Assembly (NCBI GenBank): GCA_014728035.1
Contig: WJMJ01000101.1
Location: 57,358-121,357 of the forward strand
DNA from: Promethearchaeota archaeon
GTDB lineage: Archaea > Asgardarchaeota > Thorarchaeia > Thorarchaeales > Thorarchaeaceae
Length of the DNA: 64,000 bases
Direction of reading: 5' to 3'
How positions within the stretch are numbered: the first letter of the stretch is position 1; each line of letters begins with the position of its first letter. The translations under genes were made by a program, and so were the position numbers. The notes below the pieces were generated by a model. It saw only the letters and a program-made list of their open reading frames with translations, was not told the DNA's origin and searched no databases. This document shows, in pieces, positions 1 to 7,655 of the stretch.

Positions 1-105
1 TTTAATGGGTGGGATAGAAACATAATCTCTCAATTGTAGATATTTAGATTCCCCGCATCAAAAATAATATGTAGGCGTCAGCAATCTTACCGTTTTGATG
101 GGGGT

Positions 106-243
106 ATGCAAATGCCAAGTTGCTGCAGGGAAGCGAAAGTATTACACGAAGCATATTATGATGGCCATTTGTTTAGATGGTTGAGATGTGATATTTGTGG
201 TGGTTTGCGTCTAGAGAAAGTGGACCATCAACGGGTTGCATAA
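106..243 (+). CDS. Tiny Cys-rich, zinc-ribbon-like protein (45 aa)
   Basis: An uninterrupted 46-codon reading frame begins at ATG 106 (a second in-frame ATG lies at 112) and ends at TAA 241. The product has Cys-Cys at residues 6-7 and a CDIC knuckle at 28-31, so a single zinc site is conceivable. The upstream GGGG at 101-104 is a poor ribosome binding site. This window has several other very small CxxC proteins, which makes it plausible, but no family is recognised. Confidence 0.4.
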   Translation: MQMPSCCREAKVLHEAYYDGHLFRWLRCDICGGLRLEKVDHQRVA

Positions 244-297
244 TTACACCCTATGTACAATTGATGTCGGCAATATATAATATTAACTAACAATGTC

Positions 298-355
298 AGG
301 CCCTCATCCTCGGGCCTAAGCTCACCCACGATGGTGAGTAATCTCCGGATGGAGA
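298..355 (+). other. Three consecutive short hairpins upstream of the repeat array
   Basis: Three perfect inverted repeats follow each other: AGGCCC 298-303 with GGGCCT 312-317; CTCACC 321-326 with GGTGAG 333-338; TCTCC 342-346 with GGAGA 351-355. No T-run follows, so this is not an obvious intrinsic terminator. It lies just before the first array repeat at 374. It could be a structured leader or a small RNA. The function is unknown. Confidence 0.45.
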
Positions 356-373
356 CCATACAACGGGTGTAAT

Positions 374-700
374 GTGACGTCCACGTACGCATGGGAGGAT
401 GGAAAGGAGGGCCAGCCATGGCTTCGATCTACAAGTGACGTCCACGTACGCATGGGAGGATGACACGCCTTAGTCTCTCAGAGTCACAGTGGCCGGTGAT
501 GCCCACGTACGCATGGGAGGATGGCTTGATGTGGTTGCTTCGGCACAAAAACATTGCGTGATGCCCACGTACGCATGGGAGGATGGACTATGTAGCCGCG
601 TGCCGCTCTTTCCGAACGTGACGCCCATGTGGGAGGATGGCCGACGGCGAACGGTGTAGATTCGGCGTGACGCCCACGTACGTATTGTACGCGTGGATGA
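374..700 (+). CRISPR. CRISPR-like array of six imperfect 29-base repeats, no cas genes nearby
   Basis: Repeat copies start at 374, 435, 496, 558, 618 and 667. The first four are 29 bases long with a period of 61-62, leaving intervening sequences of 32, 32, 33 and 31 bases that differ from one another. Each repeat begins GTGAYG, has CCCA (or TCCA) pairing with TGGG around CGTACG, and the first five end in GGGAGGATG. Repeat 5 is shortened but keeps a perfect CCCA-TG-TGGG hairpin. Repeat 6 is diverged, with a longer CCACG/CGTGG stem. The 29+32 geometry, GTG start, internal stem and decay at one end are typical of type I-E CRISPR repeats. Decay at the right end would put the leader on the left. 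The spacers look richer in G+C than the surrounding genome. A non-CRISPR family of regulatory hairpins is the alternative. No coding gene other than the 45-aa ORF was seen from 244 to 717. Confidence 0.5.
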
Positions 701-717
701 TATAGGAGGTATATATT

Positions 718-996
718 ATGGGATATTATATTCGTACATGGTTCGCTTGGGTGATATCGGCACACCATTTTTGCGATACTATTTCTTTGGCAGCAAGAAA
801 ATCCAAATTTGACAAAGGAATTGAATCATTGAGAATGATCTATCAAACAATAGACAATCTTGGATGGCGATATTATCCAATGAAATTATATATATATCTG
901 TATCATAATGATCAGATGGATCTTTTCTCATTATATAATGAGATGTCAATATATAAGGATTCGGACAAAAATATTAAAACAAAATTGCCTACATAG
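718..996 (+). CDS. Hypothetical protein (92 aa)
   Basis: ATG 718 is preceded by a good ribosome binding site, TAGGAGGT at about 703-710, just after the last degenerate array repeat. The product is a small aromatic-rich protein with a basic middle part. No family is recognised. It ends 9 bases before the next gene, so the two are probably co-transcribed. An overlapping frame at 908-1255 lacks comparable support. Confidence 0.6.
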   Translation: MGYYIRTWFAWVISAHHFCDTISLAARKSKFDKGIESLRMIYQTIDNLGWRYYPMKLYIYLYHNDQMDLFSLYNEMSIYKDSDKNIKTKLPT

Positions 997-1005
997 GAGA
1001 ATCAA

Positions 1006-1647
1006 ATGTCCGAGTCTAATGAAGTCATTGAAGAGCGCAAAGATCTTACCGAGATTCCTGGCAATCCAGCATTTGATGGTCGTAGGAAATGGGATCTCAT
1101 TATGTCAATGGAAGATCCAGAGGAGCTTGCAGAAACACTTCGCAATCTATTCACTGGTCCTGGTGCTGGTAAGTCTGCACAAAAACAGCTTGAAAACATT
1201 AGAGTGGTTATGGGTGATAGAGAACCACGTAGTGGTCAAGAATCGTTTTATTTGAGTCAGGCACACAGATATGGTCCAGTAGTTGCTCTTCAGGACATAT
1301 TTAAGAACTTTATTCTTGGGGCGATGGGTCTTGGTGGCGGGATAATTCGTAGAGAAGACCTTGACAAAGAATATATGATGGTTGGCGAGGACACTGAGAT
1401 AGAGATTGATGGTAAACGATTTTTATTGGAGAAGGGCGATAGGATTGCCGTGACTTCTAAATCGGTGGTATCTGAAGAAGCCATGCGTTTGTATTTGGTG
1501 TCTGGTGGTGATTATGGTATGTTTGAACAACCAGTTGTTGTATGCAATGAAGACGATCTGGATGATGCTATTGAGATGATGAGAACAAAAGTTGATTCGG
1601 TCACTGTGAATCCAATTGGCAATCCAGTATCAACGCGTGGTTATTAA
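1006..1647 (+). CDS. Hypothetical phage protein (213 aa)
   Basis: ATG 1006 follows TAGGAGAATCAA, a good ribosome binding site. The protein is acidic. The segment FLLEKGDRIAV (about residues 138-148) recurs as ILFERGDIVT and YLLEAGDKIQL in the next gene, so the two share a short beta-rich module. There is no catalytic motif and no signal peptide. I do not recognise the family. A virion or scaffold role is possible but unproven. Confidence 0.8.
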   Translation: MSESNEVIEERKDLTEIPGNPAFDGRRKWDLIMSMEDPEELAETLRNLFTGPGAGKSAQKQLENIRVVMGDREPRSGQESFYLSQAHRYGPVVALQDIFKNFILGAMGLGGGIIRREDLDKEYMMVGEDTEIEIDGKRFLLEKGDRIAVTSKSVVSEEAMRLYLVSGGDYGMFEQPVVVCNEDDLDDAIEMMRTKVDSVTVNPIGNPVSTRGY

Positions 1648-1669
1648 ACACACAAATACGGAGAATAAG

Positions 1670-2002
1670 ATGAAAAAGTTGACTATGAATGAATTCGTAG
1701 TATCATCCGATTTTAAAGCCATTGTTGAAGGCGACACGATTCTGTTTGAACGTGGTGATATTGTTACATGTGGTAAAGGCAAGTCTCTTGATGCCGATGT
1801 AGAAGCAATATTGGGTGGGAATTCATACTTGCTTGAAGCCGGGGATAAAATTCAGCTGAAAGAATCAAAGAAAAAGCTAGTAAAAACTAAATCCCTGGGC
1901 AAAGATCAAGACCATGATGAATATGATGAAAAAGACAAGTACGATGAAAAAGATGAATATGATGAAGATGAATATGATGAAGAAGATTATGACGAGGACT
2001 AG
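1670..2002 (+). CDS. Small protein with two L-E-x-GD-x-I modules and an acidic tail (110 aa)
   Basis: The start is placed at ATG 1670, with GGAG six bases upstream. A longer reading to 1616 would overlap the previous gene without a ribosome binding site. Residues 1-65 contain two copies of the short module shared with the upstream gene. The last third is a repetitive acidic tail of D, E, K and Y built on a DEYDEKD-like unit. Such tails often bind basic partners or ions. The function is unknown. Confidence 0.75.
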   Translation: MKKLTMNEFVVSSDFKAIVEGDTILFERGDIVTCGKGKSLDADVEAILGGNSYLLEAGDKIQLKESKKKLVKTKSLGKDQDHDEYDEKDKYDEKDEYDEDEYDEEDYDED

Positions 2003-2042
2003 CAAGACATAGAATATATAATCAATTATTAGATGACGTATA

Positions 2043-2720
2043 GTGAAGAAGATAAGAACATGTGCTGATGCAGTTCTTATAGGTTCATCAGCTACACATT
2101 TTTGGTTCCCTGACTTCAGACTTAAAGATTATGATTTTTATGCATACCCCAGTTTTATTGGCAGATTTTTAAAAACCAATCCTAGTGCTGCACTCATAAA
2201 ACAGCACAAATCCATAAAATATTACGAGCTTAATGGACAGTCCATAGATATCGTTTGTGATACTGGTGTCAATGGTATTGGTGAAATAGTAGATGCCAAT
2301 TGTGGTTCAGCTATTATTGAATTATTTGGTCTTAAGGTGCTGGTAGCCAAACCAACAACATTGCTTCTTATAAAGAAGTTATATTCTTGTACGAATTCAC
2401 GTTGGCATAAGAACTTATCTGATTATATGTTCTTAAAGGAAAACGTAATGGAGGAACCTAGCCGCGATGAATTAGCGGCCATCACCAAAAGAACTGCATA
2501 TATGTGTAATGTGTGGAGAGGTAAAAATAATCGTAGATTCACGCCAGAAGATGTAATCAATCGACTAGAACATAGTCAAGACAGAGTAGCAGATTTATAT
2601 AAAATTGTAAAAGAAGCAGATTTTAATACAAATGAATGGATACGTGACAATATTGATCGCTTGCGTGAAATTCCTCAGTATAATTCTACTAACACCACAT
2701 TTACATCATTGGTGATGTAG
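2043..2720 (+). CDS. Nucleotidyltransferase-like phage protein (225 aa)
   Basis: The start is GTG 2043. The N-terminal segment GSSATHFWF (residues 14-22) followed by LKDYDF (27-32) resembles the GS-x(n)-DxD signature of the DNA polymerase beta-type nucleotidyltransferase fold, as seen in many small phage nucleotidyltransferase-like proteins. The second carboxylate would be within DIVCD near residue 70. The substrate is unknown. The C-terminal part is helical and charged. Its 3' end overlaps the convergent gene ending at 2675. I am fairly sure of the gene and only moderately sure of the fold. Confidence 0.6.
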   Translation: MKKIRTCADAVLIGSSATHFWFPDFRLKDYDFYAYPSFIGRFLKTNPSAALIKQHKSIKYYELNGQSIDIVCDTGVNGIGEIVDANCGSAIIELFGLKVLVAKPTTLLLIKKLYSCTNSRWHKNLSDYMFLKENVMEEPSRDELAAITKRTAYMCNVWRGKNNRRFTPEDVINRLEHSQDRVADLYKIVKEADFNTNEWIRDNIDRLREIPQYNSTNTTFTSLVM

Positions 2721-3070
2721 ACATACTTGTCACGATCAATAAATACGAATTGAAAAGGATAACCAAAAACATCTGGTATGTCGTGACCTCGCCAGTCTGG
2801 TAGAATCCATGCTGGCGAGAATGTTATATCAGACGCAATGTTGATTCGTCGGGCTTTAATGCTGTCGGGTGGCGGGGCCATCTTCCTATTGAGTTCAATG
2901 CATGTAATGGTGTAATCCGATATTATATATTTAACGCCAAGTCTGTCTCGGAAACATATCTGATCATCCTCGAATAGATTTGGGAATGCGTTCTGTTCGT
3001 GTATGCGATATATTTCACAGTCTTCGAATGGTTTGTCTCCAGATATGATCATTCTTTTAACTTTAACCAT
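2675..3070 (-). CDS. Hypothetical protein (131 aa)
   Basis: Minus-strand gene with ATG at 3070 and a ribosome binding site (ATGAGGAGCC) just upstream. It overlaps the convergent nucleotidyltransferase-like gene by 46 bases. The product looks like a small alpha/beta protein with many I, V and D residues. No motif is recognised. It sits immediately downstream of the 53-aa ORF at 3063-3224, whose stop overlaps its start, so the two form a unit. Confidence 0.65.
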   Translation of the reverse strand: MVKVKRMIISGDKPFEDCEIYRIHEQNAFPNLFEDDQICFRDRLGVKYIISDYTITCIELNRKMAPPPDSIKARRINIASDITFSPAWILPDWRGHDIPDVFGYPFQFVFIDRDKYVYITNDVNVVLVELY

Positions 3071-3224
3071 GATGGCTCCTCATGAATTTTATCACATATC
3101 GTTGTAGGGTTTGATTTTCATTATTTTGTCGTAATTTTTCAATCATTTGGTCTTCGGATAAATTGGGGAATTTTACCAGATATCTCTTAGCCTTCGACAG
3201 CAGTCTTGCTGTGGGTGAATGCAT
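3063..3224 (-). CDS. Small hypothetical protein (53 aa)
   Basis: A short reading frame with ATG at 3224 and an AAGGA ribosome binding site five bases upstream. Its TAA (3063-3065) overlaps the ATG of the next minus-strand gene, the compact arrangement typical of this genome. The product is basic and Gln/Asn-rich, and probably helical. Its function is unknown. Confidence 0.5.
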   Translation of the reverse strand: MHSPTARLLSKAKRYLVKFPNLSEDQMIEKLRQNNENQTLQRYVIKFMRSHHG

Positions 3225-3299
3225 ATTTATCCTTAATCAGCAAGTATATTAATTACAACCATATATTATGTTTGATCACAAAAATAGTATGGAGATAAA

Positions 3300-3566
3300 A
3301 TGCCTGAATGGCCACGATCCAAGTCTGCCGATAATTTCATGATGACTTCAAAGGTGGGTATGATGCAACCAGATGATCAAAATCCAGTACCCGAGCAAGA
3401 CGTCATGCGCATAGCAGCAATGATGGATCAAGTGAATACAGGTCCATCTTCTACTGTACCAAAAGGCAGTGTGAACAAAGCAGATATAAAAATATCAAAC
3501 AATCAACAGCACGATGGGCAGCGTGTTTTGTATGCTAAGCGTAAGGGGCGCTTCAATTGTATTTGA
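3300..3566 (+). CDS. Hypothetical protein (88 aa)
   Basis: ATG 3300 follows TATGGAGATAAA, a ribosome binding site. The product is polar, Met/Gln/Asn-rich and looks poorly structured, with a basic end (KRKGRF). It lies directly before the first glycan cassette, six bases from the GT9-like gene. No family is recognised. Confidence 0.6.
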   Translation: MPEWPRSKSADNFMMTSKVGMMQPDDQNPVPEQDVMRIAAMMDQVNTGPSSTVPKGSVNKADIKISNNQQHDGQRVLYAKRKGRFNCI

Positions 3567-3572
3567 TCAAAC

Positions 3573-4742
3573 ATGATAGAAGAATTACGTAGTCAATTAA
3601 AGCGTTACGAAAACATCATTGAAAACCGCAAAATAAATCCGGTTGAAGAAAATCCTGAATCTCAGCGTATATGGCAGAACCGTATTTGTGACCGTATGGA
3701 TGAGATCAGGGATAAAATCAAGTCACTAGAACAGAAACAAAATCATACCCACAGCAACGCCAAGAAAATCATTTTGAAAAATGAACAATCTCCAGGTGAT
3801 ATTGTGATGTTAACTGCGGCGGTACGTGATCTGCATCTGAGCCATCCTGGGAAATTTATTACGGACGTCCGCACCTTATTCCCAGATATTTGGTTGCACA
3901 ATCCATATATAACGTCACTTAATGAAGAAGACGATGATGTGGATGTTATAGATATGCAATATCCAATTATACATAATAGTAATGATGGGGCTTACCATTT
4001 TATACATGGTTTTAGCATGTTTCTGGAAGATCAACTTGGGATTAGAATTAAGGTGCATAAATTCCAAGGAGATATTTATTTAAGCGATGAAGAAAAATCC
4101 TGGGTCAGCATGGTCGAGGAACATTATACACACGAGGATACACCGTTTTGGTTAATATGTACTGGTGGTAAGACTGACTATACTGCAAAATGGTGGATTG
4201 CAGAATATGCACAAGAGGTGGTGGATCATTTTGTTGGCAAGATTCAATTTGTACAGTTTGGTGCGGAAGGAGAAGGACATTATCATCAACGTCTACATAA
4301 TGTGATAGATTTGATAGGCAAAACTGATATTCGTATGTTTATGAGATTGATGTATCATGCGGATGGTGTAGTGTGCCCCGTGACTATGGCCATGCATCTA
4401 GCTGCAGCAATACCAACAAAACCAGGAAAGCCAAAAAACAGGGCATGTGTGGTGACAGCGGGTGGTAGGGAGCCAAGTAATTTTACATTTTACACAAATC
4501 ATCAATATCTTCACACTAATGGCGCGTTGAAATGCTGTGATAATGGGGGTTGTTGGAAAAGTAGGACTGATAGACTGGGCGATGGAGACCATAAAGACAA
4601 CGAATTGTGCGTTGATACTGTGCAATTCAATGGTCGTAAGGTACAGCGTTGTATGTACGAATGCGTGAAGCCAATAGATGTGATCAGAGCAATTGAGAAA
4701 CATTATGATGGTGGGGCATTGAATTTTGGAATATCAACATAA
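3573..4742 (+). CDS. GT9-like (heptosyltransferase-fold) glycosyltransferase 1 (389 aa)
   Basis: The first 60 residues form a charged, probably coiled-coil stretch. The rest resembles family GT9 (ADP-heptose:LPS heptosyltransferase-like, GT-B fold). SPGDIVMLTAAVRDL (73-87) matches the GT9 start in which a Gly/Asp loop precedes a helix. Later come NVIDLIGKTDI and, in the nucleotide-binding half, a TMAMHLAAA-type segment equivalent to the GT9 'xxxxHLAAAL' signature. A Cys-containing C-terminal part (CCDNGGCW) is shared with the paralogue at 46314-47378. The donor sugar is unknown. It opens a cassette of sugar-transfer genes and overlaps the next gene by 17 bases. Confidence 0.8.
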   Translation: MIEELRSQLKRYENIIENRKINPVEENPESQRIWQNRICDRMDEIRDKIKSLEQKQNHTHSNAKKIILKNEQSPGDIVMLTAAVRDLHLSHPGKFITDVRTLFPDIWLHNPYITSLNEEDDDVDVIDMQYPIIHNSNDGAYHFIHGFSMFLEDQLGIRIKVHKFQGDIYLSDEEKSWVSMVEEHYTHEDTPFWLICTGGKTDYTAKWWIAEYAQEVVDHFVGKIQFVQFGAEGEGHYHQRLHNVIDLIGKTDIRMFMRLMYHADGVVCPVTMAMHLAAAIPTKPGKPKNRACVVTAGGREPSNFTFYTNHQYLHTNGALKCCDNGGCWKSRTDRLGDGDHKDNELCVDTVQFNGRKVQRCMYECVKPIDVIRAIEKHYDGGALNFGIST

Positions 4743-6153
4743 ACTGGGCATCGTATTGCCTACTAATATACGAGGAATCAGAGATAAGATTCTGATTAAG
4801 GAATCTGGTAGGTTCGTATCACAATGTCAAAGTAAACTTAATGCGCTTGTGGCAGTATCAAATTGTGACGATGATATATTGGGATTCAAGGCAGATGTTC
4901 ACATAAAATGTGATAAAGATGGTATTGTGAATCCAACTATCAGAATGATAGATAGATTGAAGAACAAATGTCAATATATAATGAGAGTCACACAAGACAC
5001 AATTATCGATTTTGATGAATTCATAAAGACATTCGATGAGGTTGATGGCACTGATAATTTTATATGTGGTGGCAAGGCATCGCTTAACAACATACAGATG
5101 GAACGCACTAAAGGTAGGGCCAATGCATTAGGAATATCTATTTCTGATGGTAGAGATTACGTGCAGGGCAATGTCATGTTGGCACCTACACGTGTGTGGT
5201 TGGAATATTATTATCGTGTGGCTCAGGTGGTAAAACACTATGGTGATGATTCATTATTGTCTCGTATAGCTAATAAAAATGGCATTGAATTGCGATTTGT
5301 GGAAAAGTTCTGGCAACATAAGCACATAAAAGTAGATAGAGTCAATATTAAGAAACCATTAATAGCTAGTTTCCCGAGATCTGGAACGCACTTTTTAATA
5401 AATACTATTAAAGATAACTTCATAGACGTTGATAATGGGTGGGTAGATGTTGTCCATGGTGTTAAGCACAGGTGGGTTAAAGATGTCAAACCAGATGGTA
5501 GTAATTTGTCAGAAAAGATCAGGGAACAGTTGATCAAATATGGCGAATCGCCCGTGCGCAAACCTCTTAAGACACATTATCAGTTTTACTTCCTGGAGCG
5601 CCATTGGGATGTGATAAAAGAACTCTATGATGTGTTCTATATAATTCGCGACCCAAGAGACGTAATGGCAGCATGCTTCAATTATTATAATAAAACTAAT
5701 TTTGAGATTTTCATAAAAGAGAAGAATTTCTCTAAATTTTTGCGCCATGAGCTTTGGAATGCACATTCAGAGACACAACCATTTTCTTTTAGCCTCGTTA
5801 AACCTCGCAATATAGTTGACAAATGGAATAAGCACGTCCATAGCTGGATGACATTTGTAAATAGAGGCGTGACTTTGATTAAATTTGAGGACTTAAATCA
5901 AAATCCGACAAGAGTAATAAATCATATCGAGAATGAAACGAGTCAGAATAAAATAAATGACAAAATTAAAATAGTTGACATTAATGATAAAAGATATCGA
6001 CCTGATTACGAGGGAGATAATCCGAGAGGTATTGGGTGCTGGAAGCATTATTTTAATTTAGATGACATTGACTGGTTGTATGGGGGAATCAATTTTGCAC
6101 AGATATATACAAATACGACAGCCGAAAACCAAACAGCACACAACATCCATTAA
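4726..6153 (+). CDS. Fusion of a GT-A-like domain with a sulfotransferase (475 aa)
   Basis: The start is TTG 4726, inside the end of the preceding gene, with GTGGGG upstream. Residues 1-200 look like a degenerate GT-A glycosyltransferase (YIMRVTQDTIIDFDEF; YVQGNVMLAP; GDDSLLSRI). From about 208 the protein is a sulfotransferase. SFPRSGTHFL (215-224) is the 5'-phosphosulfate-binding loop, IIRDPRDV (306-313) is the 3'-phosphate-binding motif of PAPS-dependent sulfotransferases, and a later LIKFEDL segment fits the family. The expected reaction is sulfate transfer from PAPS to a glycan hydroxyl. Coupling sugar transfer and sulfation in one chain suggests both act on the same glycan. No PAPS-synthesis gene is in the window, so host PAPS is presumably used. 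Confidence 0.8.
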   Translation: MEYQHKLGIVLPTNIRGIRDKILIKESGRFVSQCQSKLNALVAVSNCDDDILGFKADVHIKCDKDGIVNPTIRMIDRLKNKCQYIMRVTQDTIIDFDEFIKTFDEVDGTDNFICGGKASLNNIQMERTKGRANALGISISDGRDYVQGNVMLAPTRVWLEYYYRVAQVVKHYGDDSLLSRIANKNGIELRFVEKFWQHKHIKVDRVNIKKPLIASFPRSGTHFLINTIKDNFIDVDNGWVDVVHGVKHRWVKDVKPDGSNLSEKIREQLIKYGESPVRKPLKTHYQFYFLERHWDVIKELYDVFYIIRDPRDVMAACFNYYNKTNFEIFIKEKNFSKFLRHELWNAHSETQPFSFSLVKPRNIVDKWNKHVHSWMTFVNRGVTLIKFEDLNQNPTRVINHIENETSQNKINDKIKIVDINDKRYRPDYEGDNPRGIGCWKHYFNLDDIDWLYGGINFAQIYTNTTAENQTAHNIH

Positions 6154-6904
6154 AAAGAAGCTACTCGTCAGAAAATCAAATAAAATTCCGGTTGTGATTC
6201 GTAGTCGAAATAGATGCGAATTTCTAGATGTTACATTAAGAAGTATGATTTCAACCGGAATTTATCCTGATTTGATTATTGATGATGTTAGTGACGATAA
6301 ATTGACTAAACAATATTTGTTCACAGATCAAAAAATGCACATGAGAGTTAGATGGCCAACAGATGCCGAATGGATACAATACGTTGGAAAATTAAATAAT
6401 ACCTGGCACACAAAAGGTATCCGTTATTCTCATAAAGTAGTTCAGCCTACGAATCGCAAGGGTGTGTTGGGTGGTGTGTTTTGGTGTCTAACTTATGCAT
6501 TCAATAAATTTAACGCAGATGCTGTTATATTGATAGAGTCTGATGTACTGTTTTGCTATAAATGGTATGATACTTTAATACAAGAATACAATATAACACC
6601 GGATGCTGGCATTGTTGCTGGTTTTGTTTGCCAATCTGGATTCATACCAAATGTGTTGATACTGGTAACTAGAGATTTATATAACAAAAGATGTATGTCA
6701 TTTAATCGTGAGTATGATATTAATAAAACTGATGGCGATAGGGCATTGAGAAGAATGTGTAAAAATGTGGGGTTAACTGTTAAATGCACTGATAAATCTG
6801 TTTGTCAGCATATTGGATTTATATCATCGTGTCACATGAGGGCACGTAAAAAAGACCGTGCAATAAGTAAAAGCCTAATTGATAGTTTGTGTTTTAATGC
6901 ATAG
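6062..6904 (+). CDS. GT-A-fold glycosyltransferase, paralogue of the 9238 gene (up to 280 aa)
   Basis: The frame opens at ATG 6062 or 6080, overlapping the sulfotransferase fusion by 74-92 bases. A later non-ATG start near 6160 is also possible, because homology to the paralogue begins at PVVIRSRNR. The middle holds LIIDDVSDD and an ILIESDVLF motif (about 157-165) in the place of the GT-A DxD metal site, followed by GIVAGF. The C-terminal HIGF segment is also shared with the protein at 9238-10038. Glycosyltransferase identity is based on this architecture. The donor and acceptor are unknown. Confidence 0.75.
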   Translation: MTLTGCMGESILHRYIQIRQPKTKQHTTSIKKKLLVRKSNKIPVVIRSRNRCEFLDVTLRSMISTGIYPDLIIDDVSDDKLTKQYLFTDQKMHMRVRWPTDAEWIQYVGKLNNTWHTKGIRYSHKVVQPTNRKGVLGGVFWCLTYAFNKFNADAVILIESDVLFCYKWYDTLIQEYNITPDAGIVAGFVCQSGFIPNVLILVTRDLYNKRCMSFNREYDINKTDGDRALRRMCKNVGLTVKCTDKSVCQHIGFISSCHMRARKKDRAISKSLIDSLCFNA

Positions 6905-7655
6905 ATATATTCAGATTTATAAACATAAAAGCAAATCTCGTCCTGTTAGGCATAAACAGAACGAAATTCGTATAATATTCAGTTTTATTGTTCCATATCG
7001 TGATAGACAAGAAATGATACCAGGATTGATCAAGAATATAAACAAATATTATAATAATTACGAAATCTTAATCATCGAGCAAAGAAATAATAAACCATTT
7101 ATGCGTGGTCAATTATGTAATCTAGGTTATCAAAGAAGTATTGGTAAATATGTAATATTTATGGATGTTGATGCCAGATTTTTATATAAGATTGATTTGG
7201 TTCCCAAAGACAGACCTATGGTAATGTTTACAACTGTAGTACAAGTGAAAGAAGATGGTGACAAACTAATACCATTAAGCGAAAGTCGTAGATTATCTGG
7301 GTTTGGTCTTTGTACTGCGTTTAGTAGGAAGCAATTTGAAGAATCGAATGGATTTTCAAATTTACCAATTGGGTGGGGATGCGAAGATAATATACTGCAC
7401 AAAAGAGCAAATCTCATACGCATGCCACATAAGATGGGTCATGTATGGCATGGTAATATTGGTTGGCGTGGAAAGACAACAAAGAAGGCACTGGCAAATA
7501 ATAGAAAGATACTAAATGCGGAACGTAATAAAGACACATCACACGATTCTTACAAACATACAACAGGTGTGAATGAAATCAAAAATGTTGCACATCAATA
7601 TGACTACAACCGGTATATTATATACTCATTTGAAGATATAGAAGTGAATAAATGA
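6897..7655 (+). CDS. Beta-1,4-galactosyltransferase-like (GT7) enzyme (252 aa)
   Basis: The start is ATG 6897, overlapping the previous stop. The motif order matches GT7 and related galactosyl/GalNAc transferases: FIVPYRDR (30-37), FMRGQLCNLGY (68-78), FMDVDARF (88-95, metal-binding DVD), a G-x-C-T-A-F-S segment, NGFSN (151-155) and GWGCED (159-164), which corresponds to the family's WGWGGEDDD signature. An HVWHG segment follows. The expected activity is transfer of a UDP-hexose residue with a divalent metal. The next gene overlaps by four bases. This is one of the best-supported enzyme calls in the cassette. Confidence 0.85.
   Translation: MHRYIQIYKHKSKSRPVRHKQNEIRIIFSFIVPYRDRQEMIPGLIKNINKYYNNYEILIIEQRNNKPFMRGQLCNLGYQRSIGKYVIFMDVDARFLYKIDLVPKDRPMVMFTTVVQVKEDGDKLIPLSESRRLSGFGLCTAFSRKQFEESNGFSNLPIGWGCEDNILHKRANLIRMPHKMGHVWHGNIGWRGKTTKKALANNRKILNAERNKDTSHDSYKHTTGVNEIKNVAHQYDYNRYIIYSFEDIEVNK

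Noticed and set aside
374..700. Repeats read as a protein-coding array (minus-strand HPPMRTW repeats)
   Set aside because: The frame at 484-768 has no ribosome binding site and is only the translation of the DNA repeat. The period of 61-62 bases is not a multiple of three, so it cannot encode a regular peptide repeat.
908..1255. Plus-strand frame overlapping the start of the 1006 gene
   Set aside because: It covers parts of two better-supported genes, has no ribosome binding site and gives an unusual amino-acid composition.
3085..3100. ACATATCGTT shared between about 3092 and 13224
   Set aside because: One copy lies inside a small coding frame, so the match is probably chance.
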